In this document: positions 24,061 through 33,890 of the stretch, piece after piece
Layout of the letters: each line of letters begins with the position of its first letter
How positions within the stretch are numbered: position 1 is the first letter of the stretch
Assembly: GCA_902778535.1 (NCBI GenBank)
Contig: CACYYG010000006.1
Location: 62,001 to 126,000 of the forward strand
From: an uncultured Prevotellaceae bacterium
GTDB lineage: Bacteria; Bacteroidota; Bacteroidia; Bacteroidales; Bacteroidaceae
Direction of reading: 5' to 3'
Length of the DNA stretch: 64,000 bases
The notes under the pieces: generated by a model
The model's input: only the letters and a program-made list of their open reading frames with translations
Databases searched by the model: none
Told to the model about the DNA's origin: nothing
Position numbers and translations under genes: made by a program

Positions 24061-25227
24061 ATGAACAGGATTATCTTATCCCTTACTGCCATACTGGCAC
24101 TGGCCATGACGTCATGCAGCCATGAGCCCCGATTCACCGTGGAAGGTACCATTGCCGGAGCACAGGATTCCGTGCTCTATCTCATTCATCGCTCGATGGC
24201 CGGCACTGAGCTGCTCGACTCTGCAATAGCCGGCGAAGGAGGCACTTTCAGCCTTAGCGGCAAGGCTCCCGACAGCCCCGATCTTTACGTCCTGGCAGTG
24301 GGCCGTCAGGTAAAAGAATATATCAATTTCTCTGTCGACTCTACCGAGACCGTCTCCATCAGCGGCAAGCTGCCTGCACTGGTGCTGAACTACAGCGTCA
24401 GCGGCTCGCCCGGTAGCGAGAAGATTCGCCAGCTCACCATCATGCACAGCCAGCTGCAGCAAGGCGTCTATGATCTGGAAGACAACACGCTGTTGCCTCC
24501 AGCCATGATGCTCGACTCTCTGGAGCACATGCTGCGACAGTACAAGGACACGCTCTTCCGAAATTACATTGTCGAGGAGCCACAGAGCGCCTACGCCTAT
24601 TTCGCCTTGATGCAGAAGCTGAACCATCGTTATGCGCAGCTCACCAACGATATTTTCTTGATGGACGACAGCATTGACGGCATTGCCTACCGGGCGGTGG
24701 CCACATGCTGGAAGCAGTTCTATCCTGAGTCAGAGCGTGCACAACAGCTCTGGAACATGGTAGAGCGTCACATCAACACCGCGCGCAAGGTGGCTTACCA
24801 GCAGCAGAAGCTGATTGACGAAGGCCGCATCAGTATGGCAAATATCATCGACTTGAGCCTGCCTGACCGTCGTGACAATCAGCGCACCCTGTCGGAGCTG
24901 GCGGGGCAGGTGGTGCTGCTCGACTTCCACCTCTTCGACTCTCCGGAGTCTGCTGCCCGCATCCTGAAGCTGCGCGAACTCTACGACCGCTATCACGACC
25001 GCGGCTTGGAAATCTACCAGGTGTCTGTCGACAAAAACGAGTTCCAGTGGAAGCAAGCCACTGCTTCGCTGCCGTGGATTTGTGTCTTCGACCCGATGGA
25101 ATATTCGTGTATGCAGTACAACGTGTCTGCTGTGCCCGATTTCTTCCTCATCGATCGCAACAATGCGTTGCAGCTGCGCTCGGATCAGATAGAAGACATC
25201 GACAAGGCCATTGAAAGTCTGTTGTAG
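24061..25227 (+). CDS. Thioredoxin-fold lipoprotein (DUF4369/TlpA-like) lacking the CxxC
   Basis: 388 residues from ATG 24061, which starts the lipoprotein signal MNRIILSLTAILALAMTSC. Residues about 22-120 resemble DUF4369, the N-terminal domain found on many Bacteroidales thiol-disulfide proteins. The C-terminal ~130 residues have an AhpC/TSA-TlpA layout (LSELAGQVVLLDFHLFDSPE, YQVSVDKNEFQWKQA, VSAVPDFFLID). Where active members have WCxxC, this one reads FHLFDSPES, so it should not be a redox enzyme. The cis-proline region VPDFFLI is retained. It may be a structural or binding paralogue. Confidence 0.85.
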   Translation: MNRIILSLTAILALAMTSCSHEPRFTVEGTIAGAQDSVLYLIHRSMAGTELLDSAIAGEGGTFSLSGKAPDSPDLYVLAVGRQVKEYINFSVDSTETVSISGKLPALVLNYSVSGSPGSEKIRQLTIMHSQLQQGVYDLEDNTLLPPAMMLDSLEHMLRQYKDTLFRNYIVEEPQSAYAYFALMQKLNHRYAQLTNDIFLMDDSIDGIAYRAVATCWKQFYPESERAQQLWNMVERHINTARKVAYQQQKLIDEGRISMANIIDLSLPDRRDNQRTLSELAGQVVLLDFHLFDSPESAARILKLRELYDRYHDRGLEIYQVSVDKNEFQWKQATASLPWICVFDPMEYSCMQYNVSAVPDFFLIDRNNALQLRSDQIEDIDKAIESLL

Positions 25228-25277
25228 TTGCCCGATTCCCCCTCCGACACGTAACCTTCACTAAACTTCTATTTATT

Positions 25278-26846
25278 ATGCGTAAAAACATCTTGTTACT
25301 GCTCATGCTCGTCGCTGCCACGGCTGTGGCACAGCGCACGCCCACTATGGGTTGGAGTTCGTGGAACACCTTTGCCCTCAACATCAACGAGGCGCTGATC
25401 AAACAGCAGGCTGACGCCATGCACAACAGCGGTTTGCAGCAGGCTGGCTATCAGTTTGTTAACATCGACGACGGCTATTGGGACGGTCGCGACGACAACG
25501 GCCGTCTGCGCCTGAACACAAAGCTCTTCCCCAACGGCATGCGCTCATTGGTGGATTATGTTCACAGTCTTGGCCTGAAGGCCGGTATCTACAGCGATGC
25601 AGGCGACAACACCTGCGGCAGCGGCAATCGTCACGCCTGGGGTATCGGCGTCGGCTTTGCCGGACATGAGGAGGAAGACTGCCGCCTCTACTTCGACGAA
25701 TGGGACTTCGACTTTATCAAGGTAGACTACTGCGGCGGTTCGCACATGCATCTCGATGAGCAGCAGCAATACACCAAGATCAGCAACGCCATCAAGAGTT
25801 GCAAGAAGAAGGGCATCGTTTATAATATGTGCCGCTGGGCTTATCCTGGCACGTGGAGTGCCGACGTGGCCGACTCATGGCGCACGACGGGTGACATCTA
25901 TGATGCATGGCGCAGCGTGAAGGGCATTCTGGCCGAGAACCTCTACCTGAGCGCCTATTGCCACGACGGCCACTACAACGACATGGATATGCTGGAGACA
26001 GGACGCTCGATGACACAGACAGAAGACGAGACACACTTCGGCATGTGGTGCATCATGAGCTCGCCGCTGCTCATTGGCTGCGATATGGCTAAGATTCGTC
26101 AGGAGTCGCTCAAGCTGATGTGCAACAAAGACCTCATTGCCCTGAACCAAGACCCGCTGCACCTGCAGGCTTACGTGGCCGAGAAGCAGGGCGAGTGCTT
26201 CATCCTCGTGAAGGACATCAAGAAACTGCAGGGCAAGGAGCGTGCCGTAGCCATCTATAATCCCAGCGACGAGAAGCAGACCGTCACCTTCAGTCCTGCA
26301 ACCGTCGACCTCGGAGGCGCCGTGCAGTATTACGACTGCTTTGCCCAGGGAGACTATCTTTACGACCAGAATCCCATTCCCTTGACAATCCCCGCCCACG
26401 GCATCAAGATATTCCGCCTGAAGGGTCAGAAGCGCCTGGAGCGCAAGGTGTATGAGGCCGAGACGGCCTATATTCCCACCTATCAGGAAATTCGCAATCA
26501 CGAGGCCGAGAAGAGCGGTATCTATGTGGCCAACAATGCGGCCAGTGGCGGCTATATCGCTGGATGGCTTGGCGGACGCCCTGAGAACCAGCTGCAGTGG
26601 AACGATGTCAATATGAAGAAGGGCGGTCAGCGCACCATCACCATCACCTACCTCTGCGGCGAGGACCGCAATATGGATCTCATCGTCAACGGCCAGAAGG
26701 TCACCACCTTTAATATACACGGTAGCGATTGGAACACTCCTACCACCATCTCCTACAGAGTCAGCCTGAAGAAGGGGCGCAACAGCATCTGTCTCGCCAA
26801 CGACAGCGCTTGGATGCCCGACATCGACAAGATGGTAATCGAGTAA
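25278..26846 (+). CDS. GH27 alpha-galactosidase with C-terminal carbohydrate-binding domain
   Basis: 522 residues with a cleavable signal peptide (MRKNILLLLMLVAATAVAQ), so periplasmic or secreted. The GH27/clan D catalytic barrel starts TPTMGWSSWNTF; predicted nucleophile is Asp150 in FIKVDYCGG and acid/base Asp206 in DSWRTTGD. A beta-sandwich follows (about 290-385). Residues about 390-522 resemble a CBM35-like module (YEAETAYIPTYQ). It would release terminal alpha-galactose from plant or host glycans. No SusC/SusD pair is nearby, so it is not in a typical utilization locus here. Confidence 0.93.
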   Translation: MRKNILLLLMLVAATAVAQRTPTMGWSSWNTFALNINEALIKQQADAMHNSGLQQAGYQFVNIDDGYWDGRDDNGRLRLNTKLFPNGMRSLVDYVHSLGLKAGIYSDAGDNTCGSGNRHAWGIGVGFAGHEEEDCRLYFDEWDFDFIKVDYCGGSHMHLDEQQQYTKISNAIKSCKKKGIVYNMCRWAYPGTWSADVADSWRTTGDIYDAWRSVKGILAENLYLSAYCHDGHYNDMDMLETGRSMTQTEDETHFGMWCIMSSPLLIGCDMAKIRQESLKLMCNKDLIALNQDPLHLQAYVAEKQGECFILVKDIKKLQGKERAVAIYNPSDEKQTVTFSPATVDLGGAVQYYDCFAQGDYLYDQNPIPLTIPAHGIKIFRLKGQKRLERKVYEAETAYIPTYQEIRNHEAEKSGIYVANNAASGGYIAGWLGGRPENQLQWNDVNMKKGGQRTITITYLCGEDRNMDLIVNGQKVTTFNIHGSDWNTPTTISYRVSLKKGRNSICLANDSAWMPDIDKMVIE

Positions 26847-26895
26847 TCATATTTTGCAGAGGCTCCACAGCGAAAAGGTGCAGTTTAATTATCCT

Positions 26896-26933
26896 AAACG
26901 TGGCGTTTGTGTTTCATAAACGCCGCGTTTTTT
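26896..26933. terminator. Hairpin/terminator after GH27, with 22-base repeat geometry
   Basis: AAACGTGGCGTTT (26896-26908) and AAACGCCGCGTTT (26918-26930) are each self-complementary and complementary to each other, and a T-run follows. The two units are exactly 22 bases apart, like the triple-palindrome elements, so this may be a degraded third sequence family of that type. The gap 26934-27029 shows nothing else. Confidence 0.7.
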
Positions 26934-27029
26934 CCATAAACAGCCTCCTTTTTTGCTGAGTTGACGCCCGTTTGATACCTTAATCCTTATCTCTGGCAGA
27001 GTTGAATCACAGTCTGTACTGCGTGTAGT

Positions 27030-27341
27030 TCACAATACCGTGAGCGAGATGCGCTTTCCTAATCCTGAGAAAATACGGAAGAGCGTAGAGAGCTGTATAT
27101 CGGCATGGCCATTCTCTATCTTTGAAATATAACTCTTCTTAGTACCAATCTTGGCGGCTAACTGCTCCTGAGTCAAGCCTGCCAGGCGACGCTGTTCCTT
27201 TAAACATTCCGCTAAACAGAACGCTTCGGCCTTGGCTTCAAAATCCTCACGCGCCTCTGTTCCACGCTCACCATACTCGGCATCGAGCAGTTCGTCAAAA
27301 CTCGTACACTCCATAATTGCTTCTTTCTTCTTTGCGTCCAT
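27030..27341 (-). CDS. HigA-type antitoxin, XRE helix-turn-helix
   Basis: 103 residues. The C-terminal half is an XRE/Cro DNA-binding domain: RRLAGLTQEQLAAKIG, KKSYISKIENG, IQLSTLFRIFSGLG. The N-terminal half (residues 10-45) is acidic and helical, as in HigA proteins that wrap a HigB toxin. The start overlaps by one base the stop of a short reading frame matching only the C-terminus of a HigB/Gp49-like toxin (27341-27439). That is the normal toxin-first gene order, but the toxin is broken. The antitoxin now probably survives as an orphan repressor. Confidence 0.85.
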   Translation of the reverse strand: MDAKKKEAIMECTSFDELLDAEYGERGTEAREDFEAKAEAFCLAECLKEQRRLAGLTQEQLAAKIGTKKSYISKIENGHADIQLSTLFRIFSGLGKRISLTVL

Positions 27342-27439
27342 TATTGTGCCTCCTTGCTTTTAAAATATTCTTTCTTTATTGTTTCCGCCCGTTTGATTTC
27401 TTTCAAAGGCGTTTTCAGTAAACGTCCGATGATGCTCAT
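27341..27439 (-). pseudogene. Remnant of a HigB/Gp49-like toxin gene
   Basis: A 32-codon frame reading MSIIGRLLKTPLKEIKRAET and ending EYFKSKEAQ. The segment TPLKEIKRAETIKKEY matches the C-terminal helix common in phage-derived Gp49/HigB toxins (pattern KTPxxEIxxAxxxxxEY). The remaining ~80 N-terminal residues are missing: the nrdG stop lies 15 bases upstream. Its stop overlaps the antitoxin start (TAATG), as in intact higBA operons. Family assignment rests on this short motif plus context. Confidence 0.65.
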
Positions 27440-27453
27440 TATAGCGTGTACAC

Positions 27454-27987
27454 TCAACAAGGACCTGACGCTGAATCTCGTATAATGAGGTAGCTGGTGT
27501 CGGTATAGAGCACGACGCGGCCTTGCTTCAGCGACGGCTGCACATCGACGAGCCGCTGATTACGGGAGCCTCTGAACAGGAGGCTCTCGTCGCGTTCAGC
27601 CTTGATGAAAGGCCCGTCGACCAGGACGTCGATGAGCTCAAGGAGCGCTTTTTGGCGCGGATTGTTGATGAGCTGCTCGAAAGTGAAGCCCGTATAGCAC
27701 CAGATGTTCTTCTCGGGCGTGCGCTGACGGATGGCCCGTGCCAGCTCGGCAAAGCCCTCCGGCTGGTACATCGGGTCGCCGCCTGAGAAGGTGACGTTGG
27801 CGTAGGGGTCGGCCTCAATGACGCGCATGATGTCGTCGGTAGTCATGGCCTGGCCGCCTTCAAAGTCCCACGACTGCGGGTTGTGGCAGCCCTCGCACCG
27901 GTGGCGGCAGCCGGCGCAGTAGATGGCGGTGCGGAAGCCAGGGCCGTCCACCATCGTGTCCTCTATGATTCTGATGACGCTGATCAT
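27454..27987 (-). CDS. nrdG: Anaerobic ribonucleotide reductase activating protein
   Basis: Radical SAM activase that installs the glycyl radical on NrdD for anaerobic dNTP synthesis. 177 residues from the ATG at 27987 (MISVIRIIEDTMVDGPGFR); a longer frame to 28026 exists, but the promoter lies inside it. The 4Fe-4S site is CRHRCEGC (CX3CX2C), followed by HNPQSWDF; VTFSGGDPMYQPEG is the SAM-binding glycine motif. The last residues (YLIIRDSASGPC) are atypical and adjoin the broken toxin gene, so the C-terminus may have been altered by the same rearrangement. NrdD is not in the window. Confidence 0.92.
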   Translation of the reverse strand: MISVIRIIEDTMVDGPGFRTAIYCAGCRHRCEGCHNPQSWDFEGGQAMTTDDIMRVIEADPYANVTFSGGDPMYQPEGFAELARAIRQRTPEKNIWCYTGFTFEQLINNPRQKALLELIDVLVDGPFIKAERDESLLFRGSRNQRLVDVQPSLKQGRVVLYTDTSYLIIRDSASGPC

Positions 27988-27993
27988 GCGCTG

Positions 27994-28001
27994 CAAAGGT
28001 A
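27994..28001 (-). promoter_or_regulatory. -7 box for nrdG; near-leaderless transcript
   Basis: Minus-strand TACCTTTG ends 6 bases before the ATG at 27987, so transcription should begin at or next to the start codon. Confidence 0.65.
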
Positions 28002-28019
28002 CGTTTTTTTTCCCGTTTC

Positions 28020-28051
28020 TTTGCATAATTCAGAGAAAAATAGTATCTTTG
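28020..28051 (+). promoter_or_regulatory. Promoter for recG; near-leaderless transcript
   Basis: TTTG (28020-28023), 20 bases, then TATCTTTG (28044-28051). The recG ATG at 28060 is only 8 bases past the box. Confidence 0.7.
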
Positions 28052-28059
28052 CCTCACGA

Positions 28060-30159
<2,100 letters not shown>

Positions 30160-30177
30160 ATCCAATACTTGATAAAC

Positions 30178-31344
30178 ATGAAAGAGCTTATGGAAACGAA
30201 GAAAGAACTTAACGATTATGATGCTCAGGCTTTTTTGGATCCCTGTATGAAACTGGGGTTCGGGATGATGCGACTGCCCAGAATGGAAGGTACAAACATC
30301 ATCGACCTTGAACACTCGAAACAAATGGTGGATGCCTTTATCAAGGCTGGCGGCAGGTATTTCGACACCGCATTCATCTATGAGGGTTCGGAAGCCGCTA
30401 CCAAGGCTGTGCTCTGCGACCGTTATCCCCGCGAGAGCTATTATCTGGCCGACAAGCTCAATGCCTCCGACTTTGCCGCCAAGAGTGAGAAGGAAGCCAA
30501 GAACGAGATCCATGTGAGCCTTGAACGCACGGGAGCGGGCTATCTCGACTGCTATCTCCTGCACGGCATCGACGAGGGCAACAAGGATAAGTTCGACAGC
30601 TACGGCATCTGGGATTATATGAAAAAGCTGAAGGCTGAAGGGCTGATACGCCATTATGGTTTCTCGTTCCACTCCACGCCTGAGCATCTCGAACAGCTGC
30701 TCACCGACCATCCCGACGTTGAGTTTGTGCAGCTGCAAGTCAACTATGCCGACTGGGACGACCCGCTCATCTGTTCGCGCCGCTGCTATGATATTGCCAC
30801 ACGTCATGGCAAGCCTGTCATCGTGATGGAGCCCGTGAAGGGAGGCAAGCTGGCCAATCCGCCCCAGGCGGTGAAGGACATCCTGCAGCGTGCCCGCCCC
30901 GATGCGTCGTGCGCCTCATGGGCCATCCGATATGCGGCCTCATTGCCGAATGTGATGATGGTGCTCAGCGGCATGTCGAGTATAGAACAGATGCAGGACA
31001 ACGTGTCGTATATGCGCCATTTCCAGCCTTTAAACGAAGAAGAATATCGTGTGATAGACGAAGCCTGTCAGGCCTTGAAGCAGTTTGCCGACATACCCTG
31101 CACCGCCTGCCATTACTGTACTCCGGGCTGTCCCATGAACATTCACATCCCAGAAATCTTCGCCGTGATGAACGTCTACAAGATGTATGGCAATGTCACC
31201 GAGGCGCGCAACGAATACGGATGGCGTCCCGGCGGCAGCCTGGCCTCCACTTGTATTCAGTGCGGGCAGTGCGAGGGAGCCTGTCCACAGCACCTTCCCA
31301 TCATCCGTTTGTTGGAAGAAGTGGTGGAAACGCTGGAAAAATAA
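30178..31344 (+). CDS. Aldo/keto reductase with C-terminal [4Fe-4S] ferredoxin domain
   Basis: 388 residues from ATG 30178 (a TTG nine bases earlier is unlikely). The first ~280 residues form an AKR barrel: LGFGMMRLPR, YFDTAFIYEGSE (catalytic Asp and Tyr), YLDCYLLHG and MEPVKGGKL. The C-terminal ~90 residues hold two cysteine clusters, CTACHYCTPGC and CIQCGQCEGACP, giving two 4Fe-4S centres. Such fused proteins are common in anaerobes, and most are of unknown substrate. Monocistronic, 18 bases after recG; may be read through from recG. Confidence 0.92.
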   Translation: MKELMETKKELNDYDAQAFLDPCMKLGFGMMRLPRMEGTNIIDLEHSKQMVDAFIKAGGRYFDTAFIYEGSEAATKAVLCDRYPRESYYLADKLNASDFAAKSEKEAKNEIHVSLERTGAGYLDCYLLHGIDEGNKDKFDSYGIWDYMKKLKAEGLIRHYGFSFHSTPEHLEQLLTDHPDVEFVQLQVNYADWDDPLICSRRCYDIATRHGKPVIVMEPVKGGKLANPPQAVKDILQRARPDASCASWAIRYAASLPNVMMVLSGMSSIEQMQDNVSYMRHFQPLNEEEYRVIDEACQALKQFADIPCTACHYCTPGCPMNIHIPEIFAVMNVYKMYGNVTEARNEYGWRPGGSLASTCIQCGQCEGACPQHLPIIRLLEEVVETLEK

Positions 31345-31462
31345 TTACTAAAACTGAATGTGACAGTCTTCATGGTTAGCCGGGCGGCGCGCTGATCGAC
31401 GTTGCAGGCAGAAAGAAACTCTATAGGGTGTTGAGGCCAAAATAACGCTTTGTGATAAAATA

Positions 31463-31523
31463 GTAACCACGTGGGTTACTGCCTGTAACCCGCGTGGTTA
31501 CTGTCAGTAACCCGCGTGGTTAC
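31463..31523. repeat. Triple-palindrome element, GTAACC family, copy 2
   Basis: GTAACCACGTGGGTTAC (31463-31479), GTAACCCGCGTGGTTAC (31485-31501) and the same unit again (31507-31523), with spacers TGCCT (5) and TGTCA (5) and AAAAAT after it. Same layout and nearly the same sequence as 3586-3646, 28 kb away. It abuts a broken serine-hydrolase gene. Confidence 0.9.
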
Positions 31524-31542
31524 AAAAATTTTATTTTGTTAA

Positions 31543-31701
31543 CAAATCACCGCGGAAAGCTGTTTCCGTGCCGACGGAGCACGTGGTCAGTACATCATCG
31601 TTGTGCCCGACAAGAACGCAGTCATCGCCATCACCTCGAATGTAGAGGACTTGCAAGGCGAGCTGAACCTTATCTGGAGTCACATTTTCCCCATATTGTA
31701 G
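31543..31701 (+). pseudogene. 3' remnant of a beta-lactamase-fold serine hydrolase gene
   Basis: An open stretch ending at TAG 31699-31701 reads CFRADGARGQYIIVVPDKNA and then VIAITSNVEDLQGELNLIW. This is the usual C-terminal end of class C beta-lactamase/penicillin-binding esterase family proteins (pattern GqyivviPekdaVvaiTsn-d-q-eLnlvW). The catalytic N-terminal part is absent and no start codon is present. The upstream edge is 20 bases from the triple-palindrome element. Between 31345 and 31462 I see no other feature. Confidence 0.7.
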
Positions 31702-31839
31702 CATGATGATTTGACTAAACATTCTAATAATTTATTAAATAATGTGAATCGGGTGGGGTAGATTGCTCTTCCCACATTAAAATTTGCTCAAAAATAGATA
31801 TTTATCTTATTATATAAGATGTATGTGAAAAAAAATGCT

Positions 31840-31847
31840 TACCTTTG
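31840..31847 (+). promoter_or_regulatory. Promoter -7 box of the polysaccharide locus
   Basis: TACCTTTG after an AT-rich, A-tract-containing stretch; no good -33 TTTG. It lies 554 bases before the first gene of the locus. Confidence 0.65.
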
Positions 31848-31853
31848 CACCCG

Positions 31854-32400
31854 CATTACGCCGTACATGTCTCCTTGGAGGCTGTGAAGGTGTGTGCATA
31901 CATATTGGTTAGCGTCTTGCAACGCATGTCTTTAGTTGTTTGAACCCCGGTAATTCAAATGTGCTAACGAAGACATTGCAGAGGGGATGCTTTCGGACGT
32001 GGTATCATAAGCGCCCCGTCGGTGTGCAGGGAGGCACAGGTTGTCTCATACGCACTTTACGGGTGTACTATATACCAACGGCGTGAGCGTCAAATTCTGT
32101 TTGTTTTTAGCACTGGCTTTCCAAGGAACGAAACAACGGGCAAGCAGGGTGAGGGTTCACGCTTCTTTTGCATCCTTAGGTCTCTTCCGACCGCAGTTTC
32201 CAATTGAAAGTGAATAGAGCTAATCCAGTATTCTCTGTAGATACAGAGGACAGGCAGACTGACCGTCAGACGGAAATCTCCACCCTTGGAGATTGCTCGG
32301 GATTCAGAATGTGTGGGTAGGCCGATGGGTGAACTGCAAGCTTGAAAACAAGAGCTCTGTCCTGTAATTCTGTTACTTGGGACAAGAGGGAATAGTATAT
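31854..32400 (+). promoter_or_regulatory. Long leader of the polysaccharide locus, probable antitermination target
   Basis: About 550 bases without a credible gene between the promoter and the UpxY-like gene. Visible hairpins include CTCTGTA/TACAGAG (near 32233-32249) and AATCTCC/GGAGATT (32275-32294). In Bacteroides, UpxY proteins act on the 5' leader of their own capsule operon to prevent premature termination. The position and length here fit that role, which is inference. No T-tract terminator is obvious inside it. Confidence 0.6.
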
Positions 32401-33438
32401 ATGCCAATGAGCGACGACAGCAACAACGGACACGACTGGTACATCCTGTGCCATCTGAATCCGAAAACAATAAACGTTCTATTGAAGAAGGAGAATGAAG
32501 GTGAGTTCTGGGATAGGAAGAGCCTCCCACCTTCACCTTTCAAGTTCTTCATTCCTTATTTCTATGCGCCTACAGCCGTGTTACGAGGTGTTTTCCATCG
32601 CTTTGTATTCGTCCAGGCATCTTCGCAACGTGTCGACGAGTTAGTCCATTCTAAATGGAACCAAGAAGCCAGGCTACGGTTGTTCTATTATCGCCGCCAC
32701 GACGGCACAAAAGTCATTGCCAGTGATGCAGAAGTGCAGAAACTCATTCGGACGTTCCAGGATGAGAATCTGAATTTCTATATTGACAAGCCCATCGAGG
32801 AATTTGCCCCTGATGATACGGTTATCATCAATACCGGGCCATGGACAGGTTATGAAGGCCAGATTTTGGAGATGAAGGTTAAGAACGGACGGGCCAAGAT
32901 GAAAGTTGGCTTGAACGTATTCAATCTCGCCGAGAGTATCGTCTTTACTGATTTCAAGACAGGCGATGTCATCTTCAAAGATAGTGGCAAAGCCCGGCTG
33001 ATGAGTAATGATCCAATTACCCAGTTCGAGGAAGAAATCATCAACATCCTCAGCCATAAATATGGCAAAGTGAAATCAGCAGACATGCAGGAGTCCGATG
33101 CCCTCCAACTCCGAAAACTCGCTGCCTTCGACCGGGTTCTCGTCGAAGAAACCGATGACGATTATTACCGCTTTCTGTCCCTGAGACTTATGTGCGCTTC
33201 GCTCCGCGGCAGTGTCAGAAAAGCACAGCTTCTGAACGAAGTCAGGCAATGTGTGAGCGGAACGACCACACCCTCTACCGACACTGAAGCCTATATGATG
33301 GTTGCCCTTTTCATCGCTACCAAGGAAGCCAGCTATCGCACAGCCCTGAAAGACTACCGCAGCAGTCACCCTGACGCTCCCGACATCCTCCGCCGCTATC
33401 AGTCAATCATCAAGAAAATGCGTGCCAAGTCCCAATAG
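32401..33438 (+). CDS. UpxY-like transcription antiterminator (NusG paralogue)
   Basis: 345 residues from ATG 32401. The N-terminal part has the NusG N-domain outline (HDWYILCHLNP, FFIPYFYAPTA, GVFHRFVFVQAS). A KOW-like segment follows (about 130-165: FAPDDTVIINTGPWTGYEGQ). The C-terminal ~150 residues are an extension not present in NusG. Placement as first gene of a polysaccharide locus behind a long leader matches Bacteroides UpxY, which travels with RNA polymerase and allows full-length transcription of its own operon. It is about twice the size of the Bacteroides members. Confidence 0.82.
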   Translation: MPMSDDSNNGHDWYILCHLNPKTINVLLKKENEGEFWDRKSLPPSPFKFFIPYFYAPTAVLRGVFHRFVFVQASSQRVDELVHSKWNQEARLRLFYYRRHDGTKVIASDAEVQKLIRTFQDENLNFYIDKPIEEFAPDDTVIINTGPWTGYEGQILEMKVKNGRAKMKVGLNVFNLAESIVFTDFKTGDVIFKDSGKARLMSNDPITQFEEEIINILSHKYGKVKSADMQESDALQLRKLAAFDRVLVEETDDDYYRFLSLRLMCASLRGSVRKAQLLNEVRQCVSGTTTPSTDTEAYMMVALFIATKEASYRTALKDYRSSHPDAPDILRRYQSIIKKMRAKSQ

Positions 33439-33781
33439 AGAGGAAATTGTCGGCATTCATCACCGCCACTTTGACAATCTCTATGATTTCTTCAACAGCA
33501 TCCCTGAGCACGACTCCATCGATAGTGTCCTGGCTGTGCAGGACTTGTATCAGAATGCCCATGTCGTGGAGAGCAAGAATGTTGTGGTCACCCTTTATGC
33601 CACAGCCGTCTATGCCAACCAGCGTACTGAGAAGATCCTCTCCCATTCAACGGAACCCATGGAAGTGCACATCGACACCGATGCCATGAACAGCATCACG
33701 ATTGTCGGCCTGTATGCCACCTGTATCAGCAAGCTCTCCACCGATACGGAAGATTGGATTGAGAATCAATCTTCAACATGA
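33422..33781 (+). CDS. Small protein of unknown family following the antiterminator gene
   Basis: 119 residues, GTG start, overlapping the end of the UpxY-like gene by 17 bases, so translation is probably coupled. Predicted soluble and mixed alpha/beta (IVGIHHRHFDNLYDFFNSIP, VVVTLYATAVYANQRTEKIL). I do not recognise the family. In Bacteroides capsule loci the gene after upxY is upxZ, which encodes an inhibitor of other UpxY proteins; this one occupies that place but shows no resemblance I can point to. An intact, well-coded reading frame supports it being real. Confidence 0.7.
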   Translation: MPSPNREEIVGIHHRHFDNLYDFFNSIPEHDSIDSVLAVQDLYQNAHVVESKNVVVTLYATAVYANQRTEKILSHSTEPMEVHIDTDAMNSITIVGLYATCISKLSTDTEDWIENQSST

Positions 33782-33890
33782 TAACTTAAGTTTTGGAAGT
33801 TCCGAAAACCACTATCGTAGGGGCTATTTCAAGCATACGCATAGATGATAAGCAATAGCCCGATATAACAAAAGGTAATTGACTGTTACG

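Noticed and set aside
27988-28026. Thirteen-residue N-terminal extension of NrdG
   Set aside because: It spans the TACCTTTG promoter box; the family usually begins at the MISVIRIIEDT-type start.
30169-30177. TTG start for the aldo/keto reductase
   Set aside because: An ATG follows nine bases later, and TTG starts are uncommon here.
31463-31523. Triple palindrome as a mini-CRISPR
   Set aside because: Spacers are only 5 bases and similar between copies; units are fully self-complementary.
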